58,626 nucleotides of DNA, taken from positions 1 to 58,626 of the forward strand of contig JADKAW010000053.1 of assembly GCA_016719055.1 (NCBI GenBank). The letters are read 5' to 3'. This document shows, piece after piece, positions 33,190 through 42,419 of this stretch (the first letter of the stretch is position 1; each line of letters opens with the position of its first letter). The DNA comes from Candidatus Rhodoferax mariagerensis. Its GTDB lineage: Bacteria; Pseudomonadota; Gammaproteobacteria; Burkholderiales; Burkholderiaceae_C. The notes under the pieces are model-generated. The model searched no databases and was not told where the DNA came from. It saw only the letters and a program-made list of their open reading frames with translations. The translations under genes and the position numbers were made by a program.

Positions 33190-33737
33190 TATGCGGATTT
33201 GCCCGGAATGAAGCTGGCTGCCTTGGCAACAAACTGACGCAGTCCACCCACCAAGCCTTGCGCCATCTGCGCCAGAGTGTGCGCCGGCACATCGCCCATG
33301 AAGCGAGACAGATCTTCTTCCATGTCCCAGCGGACGTTCTCGGTCAACCAGCTCACTTCGGCGGCCAGTTGCACATCGCCCTCAATGCGTACACCCGGTT
33401 TGTCGCCACGCAAGGCAATTTGTGCCAAAACCAGGGGGGACTCGTCAGTGACCGTCAACACTAAATCAGGCGTTGCTTCAGGCGCTGCCAAATCCAGCAG
33501 CCCCGCCGGGGTAGCAATCAGCTTGAAGTTGAACGATCGCCATTGCACCAACATGACGCGGTCTTTTTGCCGCGCCAGCCGAGCCGTGGCTTCGGTCTCC
33601 TGCATCAACACGTGGTTGAGCGTTAAAACAATACGCCGCTGCGCCTCGCTCACAGCCCAGGCGGGCGGTTGAAGGCTAGGAAGCGGGAGCTTCTGGAGGA
33701 AACCCTCCAAGAATGAAAAAGGGGACTGTGTTGACAT
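33189..33737 (-). CDS. ubiJ: ubiquinone biosynthesis accessory factor UbiJ (SCP2 domain)
   Basis: 182 aa. A sterol-carrier-protein-2 fold (VQWRSFNFKLIATPAGLLDL, then LRGDKPGVRIEGDVQLAAEV) followed by the conserved VRWDMEEDLSRFMGDVPAHT segment. UbiJ binds the hydrophobic ubiquinone precursors in the Ubi complex. Coupled to ubiB by a one-base overlap. Length is close to the family norm. Confidence 0.9.
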   Translation of the reverse strand: MSTQSPFSFLEGFLQKLPLPSLQPPAWAVSEAQRRIVLTLNHVLMQETEATARLARQKDRVMLVQWRSFNFKLIATPAGLLDLAAPEATPDLVLTVTDESPLVLAQIALRGDKPGVRIEGDVQLAAEVSWLTENVRWDMEEDLSRFMGDVPAHTLAQMAQGLVGGLRQFVAKAASFIPGKSA

Positions 33738-33773
33738 AGTCCCCGATTATTCCCTGAAATGCTGAAGATTTCT

Positions 33774-34766
33774 TTACTGCAGAGCTTGTACCCCTGCGAC
33801 CAGCCAGCCGCTGCGTCCATTTTTAGGTTTGATCATGTTCCAGACTTCACGGAACGGGCTCGCACCAGCCGAAGGCTCCTCACGGATCATCCCGGAAAAC
33901 TCGACACTTGCCATGTAATCATCACCCAGGTCTTCAATACCCAGCAGATGGGCCTCAATCATGACCACATCGGTCATGTTGACCGGGCCACCCGTGTGTG
34001 CTTCCCGATCAGCCAGCTGCGCCTGGATTTCTTTCAGCATGGTGTCGGTCATCATCACCCGTAGCGCACCAATATCCGCTTTGTCCCACGCCGCTTGCAG
34101 CGACACAAAGTTGGCTTTGGCTGACTTGATGAACCCCTCAGAGTCAAATCCTTCCGGGATGCCCCAGGTCTGAGAGCCGGTCAGGTCAGATCCAATCATG
34201 GAGCCCGATGCGCCAACTCCGCCCGCCATTGAGGGCGAAGCATCAAAGGCCGTGGTGCTGCGCTCCCACGGGCGAGCCGAGGCATCGTTGCCAACGTTTT
34301 CAGGGAGATAACTAGCAGGTGTGGCAGTCTGGCCGACCGAGCCTGCACCCTGAAACGCAAACGGAGCATTGGTCGCCGCAACGGTTGACTTGCGCGAGCG
34401 CATAAACCAGCCCACCGCGACCATGATTACCAGCGCAACTAATGCAAACATCATGAACTGTCCCATGGCCTCACCGAATCCCAGCGAACTCGCCAACCAC
34501 GCCAACCCCAACCCAGCCGCCAGGCCTCCCAGCATGGCACCCCAAGGCTTCTTGGGTGCAGGCTGTGGAACTGCTGCAGCCGGATTTTTGGCGGCCGTGT
34601 TGGCGGCGCCCTGCTGAGGCGCTGCAGGTGCGGGCGCAGCCTGACGTTGCGTCACATTAGAGGACTGCTGCCCAAAGGATTTGCCCCCGCCAAAACGCTT
34701 GGCTGCATCAGCCTGACCGGCAAACAGCATCACGCTGATCGAGATTATCCAAAGCCATCGTTTCAC
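33774..34766 (-). CDS. Tim44-like domain membrane protein
   Basis: 330 aa: signal peptide-like start (MKRWLWIISISVMLFAGQAD A), an Ala/Pro/Gln-rich linker, two hydrophobic segments (~77-117), then a C-terminal Tim44-like domain (~190-330, FIKSAKANFVSLQAAWDKAD, VSLQAAWDKADIGALRVMMT). The family resembles the mitochondrial import subunit Tim44 in fold; its bacterial role is not settled. It sits between ubiE and ubiJ on the same strand, common in Comamonadaceae. Confidence 0.87.
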   Translation of the reverse strand: MKRWLWIISISVMLFAGQADAAKRFGGGKSFGQQSSNVTQRQAAPAPAAPQQGAANTAAKNPAAAVPQPAPKKPWGAMLGGLAAGLGLAWLASSLGFGEAMGQFMMFALVALVIMVAVGWFMRSRKSTVAATNAPFAFQGAGSVGQTATPASYLPENVGNDASARPWERSTTAFDASPSMAGGVGASGSMIGSDLTGSQTWGIPEGFDSEGFIKSAKANFVSLQAAWDKADIGALRVMMTDTMLKEIQAQLADREAHTGGPVNMTDVVMIEAHLLGIEDLGDDYMASVEFSGMIREEPSAGASPFREVWNMIKPKNGRSGWLVAGVQALQ

Positions 34767-34819
34767 GGCGTCTCCTGGTTGTGTATTTTTAAAAGTTGAA
34801 AACTAAAAGCTGCATTTCA

Positions 34820-35551
34820 TCAGCACTTGATTCCTAGGTGCAAGGCTACCAGACCACCGCTCATGTTGTGGTAATCGACATGACCAAAGCCATTAGATTT
34901 CATCAGGGTTTTGAGTTCTTCCTGGCTTGGATGCATCCGAATGGACTCTGCCAAATATTGGTAGCTGGCCGAGTCTTTGGCCACCATCTGGCCAAGTCGG
35001 GGCAATATCTTGAACGAGTACCAGTCGTACACCTTTTCCAAGGGCTTGGCGACTTTGGAAAACTCCAGCACCAGCAGCCGCCCGCCCGGGCGCAGCACGC
35101 GGTACATTTCTTTGAGCGCCTCGTCCTTGTGCGTCATGTTGCGCAGCCCGAAGGCGACGCTGACCAGATCAAATTGATTGTCGGGAAATGGCAGTTTCTC
35201 AGCATCGCAAACCAGGCTTGGCAACACGACACCGGCGTCCACCAGGCGGTCGCGTCCGGTGCGCAGCATGGTCTCATTGATGTCGGTATGCACAACTTGC
35301 CCACTATTGCCCACTTTGGCGGCAAACGCCATCGCCAAGTCACCGGTCCCGCCCGCAATGTCAAGCACCTGGTCGCCGTCGTGCAGATTGGCCACAGTCA
35401 CGGTGTAGGCCTTCCACAAACGGTGCATGCCCATTGACATCAGGTCATTCATCAGGTCATATTTAGGCGCAACCGAATCAAAGACACCTTTGACATGCCC
35501 AGCTTTTTCAGTCTCATCGACGCTTTGGTATCCAAAATGGGTGCTTCTCAT
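34820..35551 (-). CDS. ubiE: ubiquinone/menaquinone C-methyltransferase UbiE
   Basis: 243 aa, SAM-dependent C-methyltransferase of the ubiquinone pathway (and of menaquinone where present). SAM motif VLDIAGGTGDLAMAFA, start region THFGYQSVDETEKAGHVKGV and FDSVAPKYDLMNDLMSMGMH, C-terminal FGHVDYHNMSGGLVALHLGI. Complete and typical. It follows the DUF971 gene with 9 bp between them. Confidence 0.96.
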   Translation of the reverse strand: MRSTHFGYQSVDETEKAGHVKGVFDSVAPKYDLMNDLMSMGMHRLWKAYTVTVANLHDGDQVLDIAGGTGDLAMAFAAKVGNSGQVVHTDINETMLRTGRDRLVDAGVVLPSLVCDAEKLPFPDNQFDLVSVAFGLRNMTHKDEALKEMYRVLRPGGRLLVLEFSKVAKPLEKVYDWYSFKILPRLGQMVAKDSASYQYLAESIRMHPSQEELKTLMKSNGFGHVDYHNMSGGLVALHLGIKC

Positions 35552-35560
35552 GATTCAGTC

Positions 35561-35974
35561 TCAGTGTGCGGCACAGCTGCTGGAAGCTTTGTCAGGCATA
35601 GGCGCATTGCGGTCAACGCCGACTGCCGTTAAGCGCTCGGTGTAATCTTGCCAAAGCTTGTCCTGCTGCGAGCCCAGGAAATACAGGTAATCCCAGCTAA
35701 AAATGCCGGTGTTGTGGCCATCAGAAAATGTCGGCTGAACCGCATAGTTGCCAACCGGCTCCAGGGAATTCAACTCAACATTTCGCTTGCCGGTTTGCAG
35801 GGTTTCCTGCCCAGGACCGTGTCCCTGCACCTCGGCTGAGGGTGAATAGACCCGCATCAACTCAAACGGAATACGAAACTTGGCACCGTCCGAAAAACTG
35901 ATTTCCAGCACCCGTGACTGGCTATGTACCGTGATGTCCTGCGGGCTGGGTGCCCCGGATTGCAAACCTGCCAT
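35561..35974 (-). CDS. DUF971 domain protein
   Basis: 137 aa. Contains the DUF971 / GBBH-like N-terminal fold: ITVHSQSRVLEISFSDGAKF, PFELMRVYSPSAEVQGHG, FSDGHNTGIFSWDYLYFLG. Proteins of this family in other systems assist Fe-S assembly or form the N-terminal part of gamma-butyrobetaine hydroxylase; the stand-alone form has no defined role. Directly upstream of ubiE in the same direction, a frequent betaproteobacterial order. Confidence 0.9.
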   Translation of the reverse strand: MAGLQSGAPSPQDITVHSQSRVLEISFSDGAKFRIPFELMRVYSPSAEVQGHGPGQETLQTGKRNVELNSLEPVGNYAVQPTFSDGHNTGIFSWDYLYFLGSQQDKLWQDYTERLTAVGVDRNAPMPDKASSSCAAH

Positions 35975-36019
35975 AAAAATTTTCCTTCATTGATTAAATA
36001 TTCAACAGTCGCCACAAGT

Positions 36020-39000
36020 TCAGACCAACACCCGTTCGATGCCGCCGTCATTGGCGAGTTTGACGTAATTTGGCATCCATTGCGTGCCCAGGATCTGATT
36101 GGCCATTTCCACCACAATGTAATCGGCTTGCAGCAGACCAATTTGCAGGTCTTCTCCATAACGGCTCAAGCCCTGCAGGCAGGCCGGGCAAGAGGTCAGA
36201 ATCTTGACGTTGTCATTCAAGCCCAAAGCGCCGTCAGCCCGAAGCTGCGCCTCACCCTTGAGAATTTCTTCTTCTTTGCGAAATCGCACCTGGGTCGAAA
36301 TGTCAGGCCGGTTCAGCGCCAGGGTACCCGACTCGCCGCAGCAGCGTTCTGACTGAATGATCTGGTCACCGAGCAAGGCTTTCACCGTCTTGAGCGGTTC
36401 CTGCAATTTCATCGGACTGTGGCACGGGTCATGGAACAAAAAGGCCCCGGCATTAGCCAGGGTAATGCCTTTTTCCAGCAAATATTCGTGAATGTCGATG
36501 ATGCGGCAACCCGCGAAGATCTTGTCAAATTCGTAACCCTGCAACTGGTCGTAACAAGTGCCACAACTCACCACCACGGTTTTGATGTCGAGGTAGTTCA
36601 GTGTGTTGGCGACCCGGTGGAACAATACCCGGTTGTCGGTGATCATCTTCTCGGCCTTGTCGAACTGGCCGGCACCCCGCTGCGGGTAACCACAACACAG
36701 GTAGCCAGGCGGCAAAACCGTCTGCACGCCGGCGTGCCACAACATGGCCTGGGTTGCCAGCCCAACCTGGCTGAACAGACGCTCAGAGCCACAACCCGGA
36801 AAATAAAAAACTGCTTCGGTCTCAGAAGTGGTGGTTTTCGGGTTCCGGATGATCGGCACGTAGTCCCGGTCTTCCATATCGAGCAAGGCGCGGGCAGTTC
36901 TTTTCGGCAAACCACCGGGCAACTTCTTGTTGATGAAGTGGATGAGCTGTTCCTTGACAGGGGCCGGGCCCAGCGTGGCCGGTGGTGCCTGGGTCTGCTT
37001 GCGCGCAATCACCTTCAGAAAATCTGCCGCCAGGCGTTGCGATTTGATCGCCACATTGACCATGACGGAACGCGCTGCCTTGATGGTTTCGGGGTTGGTG
37101 GCGTTGAGCATGAACATGGCTGCTGCGCCTGCTGGCCGAAAGCTTTTTCGCCCCATCTTGCGCAGCAGGTTGCGCATGTTCATCGACACATCGCCAAAGT
37201 CGATCTTGACCGGGCAGGGCGACAGGCACTTGTGGCACACCGTGCAATGGTCGGCCACGTCTTCGAACTCTTCCCAGTGCTTGATGGACACACCGCGGCG
37301 GGTTTGCTCTTCATACAGAAAAGCCTCCACCAGCAGCGAGGTGGCCAGAATCTTGTTGCGCGGGCTGTACAGCAGGTTGGCACGCGGCACATGGGTGGCG
37401 CACACGGGCTTGCACTTGCCGCAGCGCAGGCAGTCTTTCACGCTGTCGGCAATGGCGCCAATGTCGCTTTGCTGCATGATCAGCGACTCGTGCCCCATCA
37501 GGCCAAAACTTGGCGTGTAGGCATTGGTCAGGTCAGATTTAAGTGCAAAATCGACCTCTAGCCCCCGTCCTTCCTGCGCAGATAGCTCTTTATTTCGTAG
37601 CAGCTTGCCCTTGTTGAAACGTCCTTCGGGGTCAATCCTGGCTTTGTAATCGGTAAAGGGTTGCAACTCGGCGTCGCTCAAAAACTCGAGCTTGGTGATG
37701 CCGATGCCGTGTTCACCCGAAATCACACCATCCAGGCTGCGCGCCAGCACCATGATGCGCTTGACGGCGCCGTGGGCGGTCTGCAGCATGTCGTAATCGT
37801 CACTGTTGACGGGGATGTTGGTGTGCACATTGCCGTCCCCTGCGTGCATGTGCAACGCCACCCAAACCCGGCCTTTGAGCACGCGCTGATGGATGGCGGC
37901 GCACTCTTGCAGGATTGGTTCAAACGCTGCACCGCTGAAAATCTGCTGCAGCGGCTGGCGAATCTGCGTCTTCCAGCTGGCCCGCAAGCTGTGGTCCTGC
38001 AACTTGGCAAACAACGGCGCTACATCGCGCAACCAGCCCGACCACAAGATGTGCACGTCAGCCAGCAGCGCCATGGCCTGGGCCACGCGGTCTTCCAACA
38101 ATTCGGTAGCTGAAATCTCACCGGCATCGTCCTGGCGGCCCAGCGGCAATCTGCCCTGTTTGAAGAAATTTGATAACGCATCACACAATGCCAGCTTGTT
38201 GTGCAGGCTCAATTCGATGTTGATCCGCTCAATGCCGTCGGTGTACTCAGCCATGCGTGGCAGTGGAATCACCACGTCTTCGTTGATCTTGAATGCGTTG
38301 GTGTGTTTGCTTATCGCTGCCGTGCGTTTGCGATCAAGCCAGAACTTTTTGCGCGCCTCGGGGCTGATGGCAATAAACCCCTCGCCATTGCGCGAATTGG
38401 CGATGCGCACCACCTCACTGGTGACGCGCGCCACGGCATCGGCATCGTCGCCGGATATGTCACCAAACAGCACCATTTTGGGCACCGTGATGCTGGAGCC
38501 CGGCTGCGCCTGAGCGCCCCGCTTGGATTTGGTCGCGTAACCGACAGCGCGCAGGTAGCGGTCGTCCAGATGCTCCAGCCCGGCCAGCAACACGCCACTG
38601 CGCTTGCTTTCAGCAAACATGAAGTCCTTGATTTCGACGATGCTGGGCACTGCATCTTTGGCGTTGCCAAAAAATTCCAGGCACACGGTGCGGGTGTGCT
38701 GGGGCATGCGGTGCACCACCCAGCGCGCACTGGTGATCAGGCCGTCGCAGCCTTCTTTTTGTATGCCGGGCAGGCCGCTCAAAAACTTGTCGGTCACATC
38801 CTTGCCCAAACCTTCCTTGCGGAATGATTTGCCTGGAATATCCAGGCGCTCGCTGCGAATCCGGGTTTTGCCGTCGGCCGTGAAATACTCCAGAATAAAA
38901 CTGGCCACGTCCACATCGTGGATCTTGCCCATGTTGTGATTGATGCGGGTCACCTCCAGCCACTGCGCCTGGGGTGTCACCATGCGCCAGCTGGCCAGGT

Positions 39001-39955
39001 TGTCCAGCGCGGTGCCCCACAACACGGCTTTTTTGCCGCCCGCGTTCATGGCGATATTGCCGCCGATGCATGAGGCTTCGGACGAGGTGGGATCGACAGC
39101 AAAGACAAAACCAGCGCGCTCGGCCGCCTGCGCCACGCGGTTGGTGACTACACCCGCCTCCGACCAGATCGTGCCAACCTCAAAATCCAGGCCGGGCAGC
39201 TTGCGCATTTCAACTTCGGTCATGGCTTCGAGTTTTTCGGTGTTGATCACCACACTTTTCCAGGTCAGCGGAATTGCCCCACCGGTGTAACCGGTGCCGC
39301 CACCGCGCGGAATGATCGTCAGACCCAGTTCGATACAGCCCTTGACCAGCCCGGCCATCTCGGCTTCGGTGTCAGGTGTGAGCACCACAAACGGGTATTC
39401 CACACGCCAGTCGGTGGCATCGGTCACATGGCTGACGCGGCTCAGGCCATCAAACTTGATGTTGTCACGAGCCGTGAGTTTGACCAGCAGGCGCTGCGCC
39501 TTGCGCCGCAACACGGCGGTTTCGACAAACGAGGCATCAAAGGCCAGCACCGCCCGATCGGCAGCCTGCAGCAACTGCCCCACCAGCGTGTCGCGCTCTT
39601 GGTCCGTCTCGGGCGAGCGGCGCTTCTGTACTTCACCCAGGCGGTGCCGCAAGGCCTCTACCAGCAGCACCCGGCGCTTCGGGTTGTGCAGCAGGTCATC
39701 CTGCAAATAGGGGTTGCGCTGCACCACCCAGATGTCCCCCAGCACCTCGTACAACATGCGCGCCGAACGGCCAGTCCGGCGCTCATCGCGCAGGCGGTTG
39801 AGCCAACCCCAGGCCGAGCTACCCAACAGACGAATGACAATTTCGCGGTCAGAAAACGAGGTGTAGTTGTAGGGTATTTCGCGAATGCGCTCCTGCTCAT
39901 GCGGCACAGGGGCGGCGGCAGGCAGAAATTGGCTGGACTGGGTGGGAGCGTTCAT
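36020..39955 (-). CDS. large FAD-linked oxidase / Fe-S oxidoreductase (DUF3683; D-lactate dehydrogenase-like fusion)
   Basis: 1311 aa fusing GlcD- and GlcF-type modules. Order: N-terminal DUF3683 (YNYTSFSDREIVIRLLG), FAD_binding_4 domain with PRGGGTGYTGGAIPLTW, FAD oxidase C-terminal domain (ALHMHAGDGNVHTNIPVNSD and GVISGEHGIGITK), two 4Fe-4S clusters (CLRCGKCKPVC and CTVCHKCLSPCP), then two cysteine-rich CCG domains (YFPGCGSERLFSQVG with GYLCCGYP, and HDPCHSPMK with SERCCGESG). The domains predict oxidation of a 2-hydroxy acid such as D-lactate or glycolate with electrons passed to the quinone pool. The substrate is unproven. Divergent from the ugp operon. Confidence 0.9.
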   Translation of the reverse strand: MNAPTQSSQFLPAAAPVPHEQERIREIPYNYTSFSDREIVIRLLGSSAWGWLNRLRDERRTGRSARMLYEVLGDIWVVQRNPYLQDDLLHNPKRRVLLVEALRHRLGEVQKRRSPETDQERDTLVGQLLQAADRAVLAFDASFVETAVLRRKAQRLLVKLTARDNIKFDGLSRVSHVTDATDWRVEYPFVVLTPDTEAEMAGLVKGCIELGLTIIPRGGGTGYTGGAIPLTWKSVVINTEKLEAMTEVEMRKLPGLDFEVGTIWSEAGVVTNRVAQAAERAGFVFAVDPTSSEASCIGGNIAMNAGGKKAVLWGTALDNLASWRMVTPQAQWLEVTRINHNMGKIHDVDVASFILEYFTADGKTRIRSERLDIPGKSFRKEGLGKDVTDKFLSGLPGIQKEGCDGLITSARWVVHRMPQHTRTVCLEFFGNAKDAVPSIVEIKDFMFAESKRSGVLLAGLEHLDDRYLRAVGYATKSKRGAQAQPGSSITVPKMVLFGDISGDDADAVARVTSEVVRIANSRNGEGFIAISPEARKKFWLDRKRTAAISKHTNAFKINEDVVIPLPRMAEYTDGIERINIELSLHNKLALCDALSNFFKQGRLPLGRQDDAGEISATELLEDRVAQAMALLADVHILWSGWLRDVAPLFAKLQDHSLRASWKTQIRQPLQQIFSGAAFEPILQECAAIHQRVLKGRVWVALHMHAGDGNVHTNIPVNSDDYDMLQTAHGAVKRIMVLARSLDGVISGEHGIGITKLEFLSDAELQPFTDYKARIDPEGRFNKGKLLRNKELSAQEGRGLEVDFALKSDLTNAYTPSFGLMGHESLIMQQSDIGAIADSVKDCLRCGKCKPVCATHVPRANLLYSPRNKILATSLLVEAFLYEEQTRRGVSIKHWEEFEDVADHCTVCHKCLSPCPVKIDFGDVSMNMRNLLRKMGRKSFRPAGAAAMFMLNATNPETIKAARSVMVNVAIKSQRLAADFLKVIARKQTQAPPATLGPAPVKEQLIHFINKKLPGGLPKRTARALLDMEDRDYVPIIRNPKTTTSETEAVFYFPGCGSERLFSQVGLATQAMLWHAGVQTVLPPGYLCCGYPQRGAGQFDKAEKMITDNRVLFHRVANTLNYLDIKTVVVSCGTCYDQLQGYEFDKIFAGCRIIDIHEYLLEKGITLANAGAFLFHDPCHSPMKLQEPLKTVKALLGDQIIQSERCCGESGTLALNRPDISTQVRFRKEEEILKGEAQLRADGALGLNDNVKILTSCPACLQGLSRYGEDLQIGLLQADYIVVEMANQILGTQWMPNYVKLANDGGIERVLV

Positions 39956-40214
39956 GGGATTGCGGGATTGCAGCCGTGGCGGGTCAATGGAGCCTTGTCA
40001 AAAAGACGCACCCCTGGCGAGGTCCGCGATGTTACCGCAGCGCAGCATTGCCCTAGGCTGGCTCCTTGCACAGCGGTTGGACCCTGATGGAAACCCTGAT
40101 AAGTGATGACTTATTTTCTGCGTTTAATCAAAGACTGTGCAGATTGTCTTGTGACTGTCGCAAATAATTCATATTTGTTGACTATGCTCTGCCCACTCAA
40201 CTCAAGGAGATCGT
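39956..40214. promoter_or_regulatory. divergent promoter region between the DUF3683 gene and ugpB
   Basis: 259 bp, AT-richer than its flanks between 40090 and 40200. A strong ribosome site (AAGGAG, 40204-40209) precedes ugpB. Upstream, CTGTCGCAAAT resembles half of a Pho box, and ugp genes belong to the Pho regulon elsewhere, but the second half is poor, so phosphate control is unproven here. Confidence 0.4.
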
Positions 40215-41522
40215 ATGAAATTCAAACTTGCAGCCGTGGCCGTTGCCGCAACTTTTGCCCTGTCAGCCCAGGCCGTGACGGAAGTCCAGTGGTGGCATTC
40301 GATGACCGCCGTGAATGGCGAATGGGTCAATGACCTGGCCAAAGAGTTCAACGCCAAGCAAAGTGACTTCAAAATTGTGCCCACCTACAAGGGCACCTAC
40401 GATGAGTCCATGACGTCTGCCGTGGCAGCGTTTCGAGCCGGCAATGCGCCGCACATCCTGCAAGTGTTCGAAGTCGGCACCGCCACCATGATGGCCAGCA
40501 AGAATGCCATCGTGCCAGTAGGCAAGGTCATGAAAGACGCCGGGCAAAAATTTGACCCCAAAGCCTACATTTCAGCGGTGGCCGGCTACTACACCGCACC
40601 CAGCGGTGAGATGCTGAGTTTTCCGTTCAACAGTTCCACCACGGTGTTTTACTTCAACAAAGACGCCTTCAAGGCCGCTGGCATTGACACCAGCAAGGCT
40701 CCAAGCAGCTGGCCTGAAGTGGCGCTGGCCGCCGCCAAGCTCAAGGCCAGTGGCCACAAATGCCCGCTCACGGTCGCCTGGCAAGGCTGGACGCAGCTGG
40801 AGAGCTTCTCGGCCTGGCACAACGTTGAATTTGCCACCAAATCAAATGGGCTGGCCGGCCTGGATGCGCGCATGAAGGTGGATTCGCCCCTGCACGTGCG
40901 CCATATTGACAACCTGTCCAACATGGCCAAGCAAGGTCTGTTTGTGTACAAAGGTCGTGCCAACGTGCCCGAAGCCACTTTTGTGTCGGGTGAATGCGCC
41001 ATGATCACCACCTCCAGCGGTTTTTACGGCAATGTCAAAAAGAACGCCAAGTTCGCCTTTGGTCTGTCTCCCCTGCCCTACTACCCGGATGTGCCCGGCG
41101 CGCCGCAAAATACGGTCATCGGTGGTGCCAGCCTGTGGGTCATGGCTGGCAAAAAGGCCGAAGAGTACAAAGGCGTGGCAGCATTTTTCAACTTTGTCTC
41201 CAGCCCCGAAGTGCAATCGGCCAGCCACAAACGCACCGGCTACCTGCCGATCACCACGGCGGCCTTCGAGTTGACTGAAAAATCCGGCTTTTACAAGGAA
41301 AACCCGGGCACCGACGTGGCGCCGACGCAGATGATCCGCAAGGTCACCGACAAGTCTCGCGGTATTCGCTTGGGCAACTATGTACAGATCCGCACCATCG
41401 AGGACGAAGAGCTCGAACAGGTCTGGGGCGGCAAGAAGACCGCCAAAGAGGCGCTCGACTCGATTGTCAAGCGCGGCAACGAGTTGCTGGAACGGTTTGA
41501 AAAAACCAACAAAAAAGGCTGA
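40215..41522 (+). CDS. ugpB: sn-glycerol-3-phosphate ABC transporter, substrate-binding protein
   Basis: 435 aa periplasmic binding protein. Signal peptide MKFKLAAVAVAATFALSAQA with cleavage near residue 20, then a type-1 extracellular solute-binding fold (VQWWHSMTAVNGEWVNDLAK, SFPFNSSTTVFYFNKDAFKA, TSSGFYGNVKKNAKFAFGLS), characteristic of UgpB. It delivers glycerol-3-phosphate or glycerophosphodiesters to UgpAE. Good ribosome site AAGGAG 6 bp before the ATG. First gene of ugpBAEC-Q. Confidence 0.95.
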   Translation: MKFKLAAVAVAATFALSAQAVTEVQWWHSMTAVNGEWVNDLAKEFNAKQSDFKIVPTYKGTYDESMTSAVAAFRAGNAPHILQVFEVGTATMMASKNAIVPVGKVMKDAGQKFDPKAYISAVAGYYTAPSGEMLSFPFNSSTTVFYFNKDAFKAAGIDTSKAPSSWPEVALAAAKLKASGHKCPLTVAWQGWTQLESFSAWHNVEFATKSNGLAGLDARMKVDSPLHVRHIDNLSNMAKQGLFVYKGRANVPEATFVSGECAMITTSSGFYGNVKKNAKFAFGLSPLPYYPDVPGAPQNTVIGGASLWVMAGKKAEEYKGVAAFFNFVSSPEVQSASHKRTGYLPITTAAFELTEKSGFYKENPGTDVAPTQMIRKVTDKSRGIRLGNYVQIRTIEDEELEQVWGGKKTAKEALDSIVKRGNELLERFEKTNKKG

Positions 41523-41540
41523 TCACCTGCTTAAAACGCG

Positions 41541-42419
41541 ATGGAAAAGCGCGTTTTTCCGCTCAAGCTGGCTGCCTTGGGTGCTGATTGCGCCCCAGGT
41601 GGCGATCATCATCTTTTTTTTTTCTGGCCAGCGGCGCAGGCCTTGTTGCAGTCGGTGCAGCAGTCGGATGCTTTTGGCACCTCGGTCGAGTGGGTCGGTC
41701 TGGAGAACTTCCGCAACCTGTGGAACGACGAAACCTACCTGGCCTCTTTCTACACGACCGCGATTTTCTCAAGCCTTGTGGCGGTGGTCGGTATCAGTGT
41801 CTCGTTGATGCTGGCCGTGTTTGCCGACCGCATCGTGAAAGGTGCACTGGCTTACAAGACCCTGTTGATCTGGCCGTATGCGGTGGCACCGGCGGTGGCG
41901 GGGGTGCTGTGGTTGTTCATGTTTGCACCCAGCGTGGGCGTTGTGTCGTATGCGCTACGAGCGCTCGGGTTTGAGTGGAATCACCTGCTCAACGGCAAAC
42001 ATGCCATGACCCTGGTGGTGATGGCAGCGGTGTGGAAGCAGATTTCGTACAACTTTTTGTTCTTTTTGGCAGGGCTGCAAAGCATCCCCAAATCACTGAT
42101 CGAGGCCGCTGCCATTGATGGCGCCCGGCCTTGGCGACGTTTCTGGACCATCGTGTTCCCGCTGCTGTCACCCACCACCTTCTTTTTGCTGGTGATCAAT
42201 ATCGTTTATGCTTTTTTTGACACCTTTGCCATCATTGATGCCGCTACCCAAGGCGGCCCTGGCAAAGAAACCGCCATTCTGGTTTACAAGGTGTACTTTG
42301 ACGGCTTCAAAGCCATGGACCTGGGTGGCTCGGCGGCGCAGTCGGTGGTGCTGATGGTGATTGTGGTGGCACTCACCGTGGTGCAATTCCGCTTTGTCGA
42401 GAAGAAAGTGAACTACTGA
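41541..42419 (+). CDS. ugpA: sn-glycerol-3-phosphate ABC transporter permease UgpA (N-terminus frame-scrambled)
   Basis: 292 aa inner-membrane permease. From FFFWPAAQALLQSVQQSDAF onward it matches UgpA, with the EAA loop LIEAAAIDGARPWRRFWTIV. Residues ~7-25 as written (PLKLAALGADCAPGGDHH) are nonsense for this family, whereas the neighbouring frame reads FRSSWLPWVLIAPQVAIIIF, the expected first membrane helix. The two switch points are T runs at 41554-41558 and 41614-41623, so a compensating pair of T indels is indicated, most simply sequence errors. Its stop shares a base with the ugpE start (TGATG). Confidence 0.92.
   Translation: MEKRVFPLKLAALGADCAPGGDHHLFFFWPAAQALLQSVQQSDAFGTSVEWVGLENFRNLWNDETYLASFYTTAIFSSLVAVVGISVSLMLAVFADRIVKGALAYKTLLIWPYAVAPAVAGVLWLFMFAPSVGVVSYALRALGFEWNHLLNGKHAMTLVVMAAVWKQISYNFLFFLAGLQSIPKSLIEAAAIDGARPWRRFWTIVFPLLSPTTFFLLVINIVYAFFDTFAIIDAATQGGPGKETAILVYKVYFDGFKAMDLGGSAAQSVVLMVIVVALTVVQFRFVEKKVNY

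Noticed and set aside
36419..37561. 380-aa open frame opposite the DUF3683 oxidoreductase
   Set aside because: Antisense shadow of conserved cysteine-cluster domains.
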